Source: DAIDKA01 sp036521075
GTDB lineage: Bacteria; Pseudomonadota; Gammaproteobacteria; Steroidobacterales; Steroidobacteraceae
Assembly (NCBI GenBank): GCA_036521075.1
Contig: DATDIL010000143.1
Coordinates: 1 to 64,000 of the forward strand
Direction: 5' to 3'
Length of the DNA stretch: 64,000 bases
This document shows positions 1 to 8,171 of this stretch, one piece after another (the stretch's first letter is position 1; each line of letters begins with the position of its first letter). A program made the position numbers and the translations under genes. The notes beneath the pieces were generated by a model that saw nothing but the letters and a program-made list of their open reading frames with translations, was not told the origin of the DNA and did no database searches.

Positions 1-774
1 GTAACCGCCGTAGACACCGGCGCGACCACTGGGTCGAAACTCGGCATCTTTGACGTGGAATGCCTTGATGCGCGAATGGTAGTGATCGATGAAGCGCACA
101 TAGTCGAGTTGTTGCAGGACGAAGTGGCTGGGGTCGTAGAGAATATTGGCCGCCCGATGATTGTCCACGGCGGCCAGAAAACGCTCGAACGTCACGCCAT
201 CATGCAGATCTTCACCGGGATGGATTTCAAAAGCGACATCGACTCCGGCCGTGCCAAAGGCATCCAACACCGGCCGCCAGCGTCGGGCAAGTTCCGCAAA
301 CCCCGTCGCAACGAGTCCCTGCGGCCGCTGCGGCCACGGGTACACTGTGTGCCAGAGCAGGGCGCCGGAGAAGGTCGCGTGTGCCGCGAGGCCCAGTCGT
401 TCGCTGGCACGCGCGGCAAGTTTCAATTGCTCGCTGGCCCATTCGGGCCATGCGGATGGTCTGTCGCGCACGGATGCGTCCGCGAAGCCGCGGAACAGAT
501 CCACGTACGCCGGGTGAACCGCGAGCAGCTGACCCTGCAGGTGCGTGGACAGTTCGGTGATTTCGACGCCGAACTGCGCCAGTCGGCCCTTGATGTCGTC
601 GCAGTAAGCCTGGCTGCCGGCCGCGACCTGAAGGTCAAATATTCGCCGATCCGACGTCGGCACCTGCACCCCCTTGAATCCCAGGCTCGCGGCCCATTCG
701 CCCATTCTCTCGAGCGAGTTGAAGGGGGGCTCGTTGCCGGCGAACTGCGCGAGGAAAATGCCAGGTCCCTTCAT
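1..774 (-). CDS. sugar phosphate isomerase/epimerase, TIM barrel (3' end outside window)
   Basis: The reading frame is open on the minus strand from ATG at 774 to the window edge, so only the first 258 residues are present. The protein begins MKGPGIFLAQFAGNEPPF and carries the usual marks of the xylose-isomerase-like TIM-barrel family: GFKGVQVP near the start, FEIHPGEDLHDG in the middle (metal-binding Glu and His), NILYDPSHF, and KAFHVKDAEF near the cut. The family isomerises or epimerises sugars or inositols using a divalent metal. The substrate cannot be read from the sequence. The PQQ dehydrogenase follows upstream on the same strand with a gap of about 30 bases, so co-transcription is possible. 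Family call is firm; exact activity is unknown. Confidence 0.85.
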   Translation of the reverse strand, partial: MKGPGIFLAQFAGNEPPFNSLERMGEWAASLGFKGVQVPTSDRRIFDLQVAAGSQAYCDDIKGRLAQFGVEITELSTHLQGQLLAVHPAYVDLFRGFADASVRDRPSAWPEWASEQLKLAARASERLGLAAHATFSGALLWHTVYPWPQRPQGLVATGFAELARRWRPVLDAFGTAGVDVAFEIHPGEDLHDGVTFERFLAAVDNHRAANILYDPSHFVLQQLDYVRFIDHYHSRIKAFHVKDAEFRPSGRAGVYGGY

Positions 775-805
775 CGTGATCCCTCATTCGTGAAGCGGCA
801 GCGTT

Positions 806-2518
806 TCAATTGAGCACAAAGGCGAACATCGCATCCCCGACGCTGGCCAGCACATACTGGTGATCGTCGAGACCGTAGGTCTCCGGCGGGGCGGAAATGT
901 TACCGATGCCCGTATGCCACAGCAGCTCCCCGGTCGCCGCGTCCATGGCCACGAAGTTGCCATTGGTGTCGCCCGTGAACACCAGCCCGGCGGCTGTCGT
1001 GAGCACGCTGGTGCCGGTACCGCCGTTGCCCGGCCATACGTGCCGCCATACGGGTTTGCCCGTGCGATAGTCGATAGCCTGGAAAGCATTGCCCGTGTAA
1101 CCGACTATCGTAAAGCGCTTGCCCCCTAAGCCCATGGAGCCGCGCGGATCCGGATCCGTCAGGTACAGGATGTTGAAGCCCGTGCTCTCATGGGTGTAGA
1201 ACAAGCCAGTGTCAGGATTGAAGGCGGCCGCCTGGTAGTTCGTGACCCCGCCTTCAAAGGGGGAGACCAGCGAGCCGGGAACCGTGGCGGATTTTTCGGG
1301 GTTTGGCTCCGGCTGACCATTGGGTTTCGTGCCCTTCGACCAGTTCGCGGTGGTGCCGAACTTGTAGCTCACCAGGTGCTCGCCGGTCACCCGGTCCAGG
1401 GTGAAGAAGTACCCGTTGCGCGCCGCCGTCGCGACCAGCTTGCGGGGTTTACCATCGATGGTCCCGTCGAACAGGATAGGCGTTTGCGAGGAGTCCCAAT
1501 CGTGCGTGTCGTGCGGGGATGTCTGGTAGTGCCACACGATCTGCCCCGTTGCGACCCGCACCGCGATCAGTGAGCAGGTATACAGGTTATCGCCCACGCG
1601 CGCGATGCCGGTGTAGCCGGGTGTCGGGTTACCCGTGCCGGTGATGTAGAGGTCGGTCTGCGGATCATACGCACCGGGCATCCACACCTGGCCACCGCCG
1701 TGGCGTGCGGCATCCAGCGAAGGCCAGGTTTTCAAAGCCGGATCGTCGGCGGTCATCGGCACCGTGTAGCGCTTCCACTGCAGCTTGCCGGTCGCCGGAT
1801 CAAAGGACTGCAGGAAACCCGGGGCATCGCTGTCATTGCCGGTGCCGACCAGCAGATGATTGCCGATCACCACCGGCGCCATGGTCGAGAAGTACTCATC
1901 CGCAAACTCGGCAATCTGCACGTGCCAGTTTTCGTGCCCCGTGCGGGCATCCAGTGACACCAGGTAGTCATCCGGGGTTTCAAAGAACAGCGAATCGTTC
2001 CACAGCGCCGGACCGCGGCTGGCGATGTGCGTGCCGCCGCGGGTCTTCCAGAAGTAATGCCACAGTTCCGCGCCAGTCCGGGCATCAAACGCCCAGGCGT
2101 TGTCCGGGGACGTCACATACAACACCCCGTTGACCTGCAGCACGGCGCCCCTCACCGAGGGCGGCGGAATGGCGTAGTCGCCCTTTCCTTCGCCACCGAC
2201 GTTGGTGATGATGTTGCCGGGCGGTGCCGAGGGATTGCGCGAGCGGCCATCGCGAACTTCACCATTCAGGCGCGTGGTCCATGCCAAAGACAGATGCGTG
2301 ACATTGGACTTGTCGATCTGCCGCAGGTGGCTGTAGCGCTGCCCCGAGTAGTCGCCCGCGTAGGTGGGCCAGGAATCCTTCAGCGGCTGCAGCAGCTGCG
2401 CCGGTGGCAACAGCGGGCGCAGCGAACCGGAAGGGGTCGGATTTGCGGCGAGCGCGCCGCCGATAAATCCCAGCGAGGCGCCGACCAGGAACAGTGCAGG
2501 ACGCGGGTTGAAGATCAT
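806..2518 (-). CDS. PQQ-dependent dehydrogenase (quinoprotein beta-propeller)
   Basis: This 570-residue protein has an N-terminal signal peptide ending near ALAANPTP, so it should act in the periplasm. It contains repeated propeller tryptophan-docking motifs such as WPTYAGDYSGQRYS, DARTGAELWHY, DARTGHENWH and DAATGELLWHTG. The family oxidises alcohols, aldehydes or sugars with pyrroloquinoline quinone and passes electrons to a cytochrome c. Around residues 340-342 it reads HDWDSSQTP, an Asp-x-Asp arrangement like that of lanthanide-type enzymes such as XoxF. The paired vicinal cysteines of classical methanol dehydrogenases were not seen. The gene overlaps the stop of the upstream cytochrome c gene by four bases (ATGA), indicating translational coupling. 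The substrate is unknown. Confidence 0.9.
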   Translation of the reverse strand: MIFNPRPALFLVGASLGFIGGALAANPTPSGSLRPLLPPAQLLQPLKDSWPTYAGDYSGQRYSHLRQIDKSNVTHLSLAWTTRLNGEVRDGRSRNPSAPPGNIITNVGGEGKGDYAIPPPSVRGAVLQVNGVLYVTSPDNAWAFDARTGAELWHYFWKTRGGTHIASRGPALWNDSLFFETPDDYLVSLDARTGHENWHVQIAEFADEYFSTMAPVVIGNHLLVGTGNDSDAPGFLQSFDPATGKLQWKRYTVPMTADDPALKTWPSLDAARHGGGQVWMPGAYDPQTDLYITGTGNPTPGYTGIARVGDNLYTCSLIAVRVATGQIVWHYQTSPHDTHDWDSSQTPILFDGTIDGKPRKLVATAARNGYFFTLDRVTGEHLVSYKFGTTANWSKGTKPNGQPEPNPEKSATVPGSLVSPFEGGVTNYQAAAFNPDTGLFYTHESTGFNILYLTDPDPRGSMGLGGKRFTIVGYTGNAFQAIDYRTGKPVWRHVWPGNGGTGTSVLTTAAGLVFTGDTNGNFVAMDAATGELLWHTGIGNISAPPETYGLDDHQYVLASVGDAMFAFVLN

Positions 2519-3405
2519 TTCAAGGTCGCCAGGTAAGCCGTGACGTCGTGCATGTCCCGATCCGTGTACTGGGTGAGGAGCTGACGGTGTTGCTGGAGGG
2601 GATCACGCACTTCCACCGCGCGCACGCCCTGTGGGCCCGGACGGATGAAGCTGCGGTACTGCCCCTGCGCTGTGGTCAGGCTCACCGTGAAGTCATCGAG
2701 GTGTTTGAGAGTGCCCTGCACGGTGACCCCCGTGTACAGCGTCACGAGCACTTGGCTGGGCGGCGCAGCTGGCGCGCCCGGGACGGGCGGGCCGGAGCGA
2801 CGGCCTGCCACCCAGCTGTCCTGCAGGGTCGCCGGATTTGAAATGCGCGTCGCGATGCCACGCAGATCGCCGCTGGCGGAGTGGCAGCTGTGGCAATGTG
2901 CCGCGAAGTACTGGGCCCCGCGTCCGGGGTTGCCGACCAGGATGTTCAGGGGCTTCTGGGGCTGCGGTGGTGGGCCGCCCTGGTTCACCTTACGGCCCAC
3001 GATGCTGTGGATGTATTCCGAAATGGCCTGGGCATCGGCAGTCGGCAACGCAAATGCCGGCATGGGTGGTCCCCCCTGGGAGGCCGGTCGACCGTGTTGC
3101 ACCACGGGAATGATGGCCTCGCCGTTCCGGTCGCCAAGTACGAGCGCGGAGCGCAGCAGGTTCGGGCCGCCAAGATCCCCGCCGCGCAGGTCCGCGCCGT
3201 GACAGGCCTTGCAGTTGATGCCAAACAGTGCCTGGCCGCGGGCGATGACGGCGGGGTCACCGGGTGGGCGCTGCTTGTCCGGAAAAGTTGCCCGCCCAAA
3301 AATGCTCACCGGACCGGCCGGGGCGGCGGGAGTTGCCGCCATCAGCAGCAGCGCGGCAAGGCCACCGGCGAGGCCCAGGCGCCGCCAGTCGGGTCGTTGG
3401 TCCAT
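2515..3405 (-). CDS. dihaem c-type cytochrome, likely electron acceptor of the PQQ dehydrogenase
   Basis: The 296-residue product has an N-terminal hydrophobic export signal (LAGGLAALLLMAATPAAPA) and two CxxCH haem motifs, CKACH near residue 65 and CHSCH near residue 170. Each is followed by cytochrome c features, including a downstream Met in PPMPAF. A third, non-haem region near the C-terminus (LVTLYTGVTVQGTLKHLDDF) resembles the beta-rich domain seen in cytochromes paired with PQQ dehydrogenases. It is the first gene of the pair and overlaps the dehydrogenase start by four bases. The likely role is to take electrons from the quinoprotein and pass them to the respiratory chain. The function follows from context; the haem sites are seen directly. 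Confidence 0.88.
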   Translation of the reverse strand: MDQRPDWRRLGLAGGLAALLLMAATPAAPAGPVSIFGRATFPDKQRPPGDPAVIARGQALFGINCKACHGADLRGGDLGGPNLLRSALVLGDRNGEAIIPVVQHGRPASQGGPPMPAFALPTADAQAISEYIHSIVGRKVNQGGPPPQPQKPLNILVGNPGRGAQYFAAHCHSCHSASGDLRGIATRISNPATLQDSWVAGRRSGPPVPGAPAAPPSQVLVTLYTGVTVQGTLKHLDDFTVSLTTAQGQYRSFIRPGPQGVRAVEVRDPLQQHRQLLTQYTDRDMHDVTAYLATLK

Positions 3406-3414
3406 AACCGGATC

Positions 3415-4401
3415 CTAGCAGTTCGGCGCCAACGGGGCCGCGTCCAGGCCTAGTTCCGTCAGGTGCGCCGCCAGCCGGTCCGTGCGCCCATGCATCAGCA
3501 AAATCCGCCGCGCGCCGCTTTCCCGACAGGTGCGCACCAGTGCCGGCCAGTCCGCATGATCGGACACCACAAAACCCATGTCATAGCCGCGACGCTGGCT
3601 TTCGCCCTCGAGCAGCATCCATCCGGAACAGAACGCGCGGGTGCCCGTGCCCAGGCGCCGCAACCACGCGGAGCGGCTCATGGTCGGTGTCGCCATGACC
3701 AGCGCGCCGTTCAGTTGCGCGGCCGAAGTCGCGGTCACGGGAATCGTCGGTACCATCTCGATGCCGGCGGTCCGATACACGTCCACGAGGCTGCCGATTT
3801 CGCCGTGAACATGCACCGCTTCGCGGGTGTGACGTAGCAGTTCGGCCAGTACGCGCTGCGCCTTGCCCAGGGCATAGCAGAACAGCACCGAATTGCGACC
3901 ACGTTCGCGGTTGATCTGCCACCAGCGCACGATATTGCCAACGACAGCGGCTGTTTCGGGCCACACGAAGTGCGGCTGGCCGAAGGTCGTCTCGCTGACA
4001 AAAACTTCGCATTGCAGGGGCTCGAACGGCGCACAGGTGGGGTCCGACTGGCGTTTGTAGTCACCGGAAACCACCCACACCTGCCCGTCATGCTCGAGGC
4101 GCACCTGGGCCGAGCCGAGGATGTGACCAGCCGGGTGCAGCGAGACGGTCACCGGCCCGAGCTTGAAGGGCGCACCATACTCCACGGCGAGGATCTTGCG
4201 GGCATCGTTGAGGCGCTTGCGCGCGATACCCAGCCCGGGCGCGGCCAGCAGGATGCGCGCGCTGCCGGCGCGCAAATGATCGCCATGCGCATGCGTCACC
4301 ACGGCGGTCTGCACCGGTTTGCCAGGATCAATGTAGAAATCGCCCGGCGGGCAATACAATCCGCGCTGGGTGGCGGTGACAAGAGCTGGGCGGTCGATCA
4401 T
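3415..4401 (-). CDS. ligase-associated DNA exonuclease, MBL fold
   Basis: The protein (328 residues from ATG 4401; an upstream ATG at 4434 is also in frame) begins MIDRPALVTATQRGLYCP and has the metallo-beta-lactamase motif THAHGDHLRAGS, then LHPAGHILGSAQ, WVVSGDYKRQ and SDHADWPALV. These match the beta-CASP/SNM1-like family called ligase-associated DNA exonuclease, which usually sits next to an ATP-dependent DNA ligase and a helicase in a bacterial DNA repair cluster. Here neither partner is adjacent: cytochrome c lies downstream and ctlX is divergent. The start at 4401 was preferred because family members begin close to the LVTATQRGLY segment. It is a cytoplasmic nuclease by family. Confidence 0.85.
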   Translation of the reverse strand: MIDRPALVTATQRGLYCPPGDFYIDPGKPVQTAVVTHAHGDHLRAGSARILLAAPGLGIARKRLNDARKILAVEYGAPFKLGPVTVSLHPAGHILGSAQVRLEHDGQVWVVSGDYKRQSDPTCAPFEPLQCEVFVSETTFGQPHFVWPETAAVVGNIVRWWQINRERGRNSVLFCYALGKAQRVLAELLRHTREAVHVHGEIGSLVDVYRTAGIEMVPTIPVTATSAAQLNGALVMATPTMSRSAWLRRLGTGTRAFCSGWMLLEGESQRRGYDMGFVVSDHADWPALVRTCRESGARRILLMHGRTDRLAAHLTELGLDAAPLAPNC

Positions 4402-4432
4402 GGATATCCGGACACAGTGCGCTGCGGCGGTC

Positions 4433-5329
4433 ATGATGATCCGGCCCGCCGCCTTCGATTACAACCCGCAGACCGCTGCCAGCAACCGCATGCAGGCAGC
4501 CGCCCAAGCCGCGCTCGATGCCGGCAAACTCGCGCTCGCGGAGTTCGACGCGGCCGTCACGGCATTGCGCGGCGCCGGCGTGCAGGTGTGCGTGGTGGCC
4601 GATACGCCCGTGCCGCCGAAGCCTGATGCCGTGTTTCCCAACAACTGGGTGAGCTGGCACGCCGATGGCACCGTGGTGCTGTATCCCATGCAGGCTGCGA
4701 ACCGGCGCCCGGAACGGCGCCAGGAAATTCTCGAGGAGGTCGCACAGCGCTGTGGCTACCGCATCGCCCGGGTGGTCGACTTATCGCCTTTCGAGGCGCA
4801 GGGGCGCTACCTGGAGGGCACCGGATCGCTGGTGCTGGATCATGTCGGGCGCGTGGCCTTTGCGTGTCGTTCAGGGCGCACCGATGAGTCGCTGGTGCGG
4901 CACTGGGCCGATCAGCTGGATTACCAGCCCGTGCTCTTTACGGCACTGGATCGCGCGGGCGTGCCCTTCTATCACACCAATGTGATGCTGAGCATTGGCT
5001 GCGGGGTCGCGGTGGTTGCCGCTGATGCGATCGTGCCGGCGGATCGGGAGCGCGTACTGGCGGCACTCGCCTCCGGATCGCGCGACATCATCCCGATCGA
5101 TCAAGCCGCCGTGGCGGCCTGCGCCGGCAACATGCTGGAGTTGCTCAATGGCAACGGCCAGCGGGTCTGTGTCCTCTCGGCGCATGCCCAGCGCATGTTG
5201 CCGGCGTCCGCGCTGGGCCGCCTGGCCGCCGGCACCGATCGGCTCCTGCCCCTCGCCATTCCCACCATCGAGCGGTTGGGCGGCGGCAGCGTGAGATGCA
5301 TGCTGGCTGAGGTATTCTCGTCGGCGTGA
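4433..5329 (+). CDS. ctlX: CtlX-type citrulline/arginine hydrolase (amidinotransferase fold)
   Basis: From ATG 4433 the product is 298 residues (4436 is equally possible) and begins MMIRPAAFDYNPQTA. It shows the guanidine-modifying pentein fold: PDAVFPNNWVS (substrate-binding Asp and Asn), an EGTGSLVLD segment, the catalytic His in HTNVMLSIG, and the catalytic Cys near the end in VRCMLAEVF. These features match the CtlX group, named for citrulline utilisation, whose members are thought to hydrolyse citrulline or related compounds. It is divergent from the exonuclease gene, and the 5' ends are within about 30 bases of each other or overlap. It couples to birA through a four-base GTGA overlap. 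The family is clear; the substrate is inferred. Confidence 0.85.
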   Translation: MMIRPAAFDYNPQTAASNRMQAAAQAALDAGKLALAEFDAAVTALRGAGVQVCVVADTPVPPKPDAVFPNNWVSWHADGTVVLYPMQAANRRPERRQEILEEVAQRCGYRIARVVDLSPFEAQGRYLEGTGSLVLDHVGRVAFACRSGRTDESLVRHWADQLDYQPVLFTALDRAGVPFYHTNVMLSIGCGVAVVAADAIVPADRERVLAALASGSRDIIPIDQAAVAACAGNMLELLNGNGQRVCVLSAHAQRMLPASALGRLAAGTDRLLPLAIPTIERLGGGSVRCMLAEVFSSA

Positions 5330-6345
5330 TCGATCAATCTCTCCCACTGCCGGCACAGGTGTTCCAGAAGCTCGGACCCGGCGGTTTTCACTCCGGCGCG
5401 CAGCTGGCCTCGCAGCTGGGCGTGAGCCGCAACGCGATCTGGAAGGCGGTCGGCATCCTCAAGCAGCACGGCCTCATCATCCATGCCGTTCGCAACCGGG
5501 GTTACCGGCTGGCCGTGCCGACCGCGCCGCTGAATGCACGCGTGATCTGCGCGGGCGTCGAGCCGCAGGTGCGCGCACGGCTGCGGCGGCTCGAAGTGGC
5601 TTGGCTGCTGGAGTCCACCAACTCGGCACTTTTCGCCCGCGCGGATCTACCGGCGGGTCGGTGTGATGTGTTGCTGACCGAGGTGCAAACCGCCGGTCGC
5701 GGTCGCCGCGGTCGCAGCTGGCTGGCCACTCCGGGGGGCGCCCTATGTTTGTCAGTAGGCTGGACCTTCGGACAGATGCCGCGCGATGTGGGATCACTGG
5801 GCCTGGTGGTCGGTGTGTGTGTTCTGCGGGCACTGCGCGCGCACCTGTCCGCGGCCATGCTGACCCGCACGCCCCTGCTGCTGAAATGGCCCAATGACTT
5901 GCAGTGCGACGCACGCAAGCTCGGCGGCATTCTGATCGACCTGCGCGCCGAAGCCGGCGGTCCGAGCTACGTGGTAATCGGCATGGGTCTCAATGTCGCG
6001 CTGGAGGAGGCGGCACGAACCCAGATCAGTGCAACCGGCACCCAGCCCTGCGATCTGCGCTCCTTGGGGGTCTCGCCGCTACAACGCAATGAGATCGTGA
6101 CAAGCCTGATACAGTGGCTGATCAAGGGACTCATTGTGTTTGAGCACGAAGGTTTGAAGCCGTTCCGGGAAGAGTGGCAGCATGCCGATGCCCTGCGCGG
6201 CCGCACCGTGAGCGTTGCAACGGTGCAGGAGACAACCCGAGGTGTCGCACGTGGCATCGACATCGATGGTGCCTTGCTGGTCGAGACGCCCAAGGGAGTC
6301 GCGCGCTTTGTCTCCGGTGACGTCAGTGTGAGATCGGACAGTTGA
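5326..6345 (+). CDS. birA: biotin-[acetyl-CoA-carboxylase] ligase / biotin repressor
   Basis: The 339-residue protein starts at GTG 5326, overlapping the ctlX stop. Residues 1-65 form a winged helix (QLASQLGVSRNAIWKAV), so it is the bifunctional repressor-ligase type. The catalytic domain has STNS at about 97, the glycine-rich biotinyl-AMP loop AGRGRRGRSW at about 123-132, and KWPNDL at about 187, ending in the small SH3-like C-terminal domain. It makes biotinyl-5'-AMP and transfers biotin to a lysine on the biotin carboxyl carrier protein. It also represses biotin genes when biotin is plentiful. The coaX gene follows after ten bases, an arrangement common in this bacterial class. Confidence 0.96.
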   Translation: MIDQSLPLPAQVFQKLGPGGFHSGAQLASQLGVSRNAIWKAVGILKQHGLIIHAVRNRGYRLAVPTAPLNARVICAGVEPQVRARLRRLEVAWLLESTNSALFARADLPAGRCDVLLTEVQTAGRGRRGRSWLATPGGALCLSVGWTFGQMPRDVGSLGLVVGVCVLRALRAHLSAAMLTRTPLLLKWPNDLQCDARKLGGILIDLRAEAGGPSYVVIGMGLNVALEEAARTQISATGTQPCDLRSLGVSPLQRNEIVTSLIQWLIKGLIVFEHEGLKPFREEWQHADALRGRTVSVATVQETTRGVARGIDIDGALLVETPKGVARFVSGDVSVRSDS

Positions 6346-6355
6346 GGGGTGGCCG

Positions 6356-7114
6356 GTGAGTATGCTGCTGGTGGACGTGGGCAATACCCGCATCAAGTGG
6401 TCGGTGCTGCGCGGGGACAAGCTGGGACGGCAGAAGGCGCTGGAGCATGCCGGCCTCACCGCGCGTGATCTGGAGCGGCAGCTGTTCGCGACCCGCGGTA
6501 TCACCCGCGTCATCGCAGCAAGTGTGGCAAGTGTGCGATTGAACCGGCTGCTGGCGGCCACCTGTCGCCGCAAGACGGGCCTCATCTGCGAGTTCGTCGC
6601 CTCGGCCCGCAACGCCGCCGGCCTCACGACCCGCTACAAGGAGCCCTGGCGGCTGGGCGTCGACCGTTTCATGGCGGTAATCGCGTCCTATCACATGGCT
6701 CGCGCGCGTGGCGCCTGCGTTGTTGACGTGGGCACGGCCATGACCATCGATCTGGTGGATCCCCTCGGCGTGCATCTGGGAGGCGCGATCATTCCCGGGC
6801 CCGAACTGATGGTGGGCAGCGTACTGAAGAACACGGTTGGCATCGCCCGACGCGCGCGCAGCGCTGCGCAAGCCAAGGGCATGTTCGTGCTGGACACGCG
6901 CGCCGCGATCGAGCAGGGCGCCCGCTATGCCGCGGCTGCGGTGATCGATCGCGCCGTGACGGAGGCGCAGCGAGCATTGCAGCGGCCACCGCTGGTATTG
7001 CTGACAGGAGGCGCCGCCGTGCACATCGAGCCCTTGTTGCACTGTTCCTACGTAAGCGTGCCGGACCTGGTGTTGCGCGGCGTGGCACTACGCTGCGGTG
7101 TGCCCATCAAGTAA
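6356..7114 (+). CDS. coaX: type III pantothenate kinase
   Basis: The 252-residue product has the ASKHA-fold kinase motifs of CoaX: DVGNTRIKW at residues 7-15 (phosphate loop), GVDRFMAVIAS, VVDVGTAMTIDLVD and GGAIIPGPELM, then LLTGGAA near the end. It phosphorylates pantothenate in the first step of coenzyme A synthesis and, unlike type I and II kinases, is not inhibited by CoA. The track start is GTG 6356; an ATG two codons later (6362) is an alternative. It sits in an operon with birA upstream and a SPOR-domain gene 30 bases downstream. Cytoplasmic. Confidence 0.95.
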   Translation: MSMLLVDVGNTRIKWSVLRGDKLGRQKALEHAGLTARDLERQLFATRGITRVIAASVASVRLNRLLAATCRRKTGLICEFVASARNAAGLTTRYKEPWRLGVDRFMAVIASYHMARARGACVVDVGTAMTIDLVDPLGVHLGGAIIPGPELMVGSVLKNTVGIARRARSAAQAKGMFVLDTRAAIEQGARYAAAAVIDRAVTEAQRALQRPPLVLLTGGAAVHIEPLLHCSYVSVPDLVLRGVALRCGVPIK

Positions 7115-7143
7115 TATCCGCATCCATCTCCTCGAGCGAACGT

Positions 7144-7875
7144 TTGCGCACCCTGATTGTCAGTCTCATCTTTGCAAACCTCGCCTTTGCGGCCTGGGTG
7201 CTGCTGATCGATCGACCGGTCGCTGCACCCGCGGCGCACGATATCAGTCACCTGCCAAAGCTGGTTCTGGTCGGTGAACTGGCCCCGCGAACGGCGAGTG
7301 TCAGCGCCGGCGCGCATCACGCCGCCAGCAATGGCGGCGGCACTCCAGGCAATGGCGCCGCTGCCGCCGGGCACTGCGTGACGGTCGGACCATTCAGCGA
7401 TCTGGTATTCGCCGCGGCGGCCGATGCGCTGCTGCAGACGCGTGGTTTCAAGCCGACCCAGCGCGATGAGCCGGGGGCGGACCTGGTCGAATACTGGGTA
7501 TATCTGGATAACGTGCCCTCGGATGCCGCGGCCACGCGCTTGCTGCAGCAGCTGCACAGCAGCGGTTTGGCCGATGCCCATGTCATGCCCGTCGCGACCC
7601 CAACGGACCCGCGGCGCGTCTCGGTGGGGCTGTTCAATGAACGAACCGGCGCCGAGCGGCGCGCCCGGCAGGTCAAGGCTTTGGGACTGACACCGGTGAT
7701 CACCGAACAGCACCAACCCGAGGCCACTTACTGGGTCGACATCAACCTGACATCGCCCGAGCAGACCGTTTCCACGCAAGGCCTGTTGCCGCCGGCCGCC
7801 GGTGCGCACTTGGAAATCCGCGATTGCCCGGCGGCCGCGAGCAGTGCGCCCGCACCGGCGCGCCGCCGAAGCTAG
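7144..7875 (+). CDS. SPOR-domain membrane-anchored protein
   Basis: The product (243 residues) starts at TTG 7144; no ATG or GTG fits better in this frame. A single N-terminal transmembrane segment (IVSLIFANLAFAAWVLLI) anchors the protein, with the rest in the periplasm. Two stretches resemble the peptidoglycan-binding SPOR fold: CVTVGPFSDL with YWVYLDN, and RRVSVGLFNERTGAERRAR with YWVDINL. Genes of this kind are often found directly after coaX in gammaproteobacteria. SPOR domains bind denuded glycan strands at division sites, so a septal or cell-wall role is likely. The tail is rich in Ala, Pro and Arg. The exact function is unknown. Confidence 0.75.
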   Translation: MRTLIVSLIFANLAFAAWVLLIDRPVAAPAAHDISHLPKLVLVGELAPRTASVSAGAHHAASNGGGTPGNGAAAAGHCVTVGPFSDLVFAAAADALLQTRGFKPTQRDEPGADLVEYWVYLDNVPSDAAATRLLQQLHSSGLADAHVMPVATPTDPRRVSVGLFNERTGAERRARQVKALGLTPVITEQHQPEATYWVDINLTSPEQTVSTQGLLPPAAGAHLEIRDCPAAASSAPAPARRRS

Positions 7876-7885
7876 GCTTCTCGTT

Positions 7886-7891
7886 TATAAT
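7886..7891 (+). promoter_or_regulatory. -10 element (TATAAT) for tRNA-Thr
   Basis: A perfect TATAAT lies 14 bases upstream of the tRNA start, followed by a GC-rich discriminator (CCCGCCCGG) typical of stringently controlled stable RNA promoters. No good -35 hexamer was seen at the usual spacing inside the end of the SPOR gene. Confidence 0.6.
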
Positions 7892-7905
7892 CCCGCCCGG
7901 CCGTT

Positions 7906-7981
7906 GCCGGCTTAGCACAGTTGGTAGTGCACCTGATTTGTAATCAGGGGGTCGGGGGTTCGAATCCCTCAGCCGGCACCA
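7906..7981 (+). tRNA. tRNA-Thr (anticodon TGT)
   Basis: The 76-base sequence folds as a full cloverleaf. The acceptor arm GCCGGCT pairs with AGCCGGC, the D arm holds AGTTGGTAGTGC, the anticodon stem CTGAT/ATCAG frames a loop with TGT, and the T arm GGGGG-TTCGAAT-CCCTC carries the TTCGAAT loop. The 3' CCA is encoded. In many gammaproteobacteria a tRNA-Thr after birA/coaX begins a run of tRNA genes leading to tuf, secE and nusG. Here the following sequence is unrelated accessory DNA. Confidence 0.95.
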
Positions 7982-8171
7982 ATTATAATAAAATCAATGC
8001 GTTGAGCTGTCGCGAAAGACGGCTAAATCGCCCCGACCGTCGCCACCGATCGACGCATCGGACTGCCGGCCGGCGGGACCGGTCGATGACCAGCCGGGAG
8101 CAAATCTGACCCTCTACACACATTCGCGAGTGACGGTTTCCAGGAAGCTGCGTCGCTAAAAATGACAGCCA

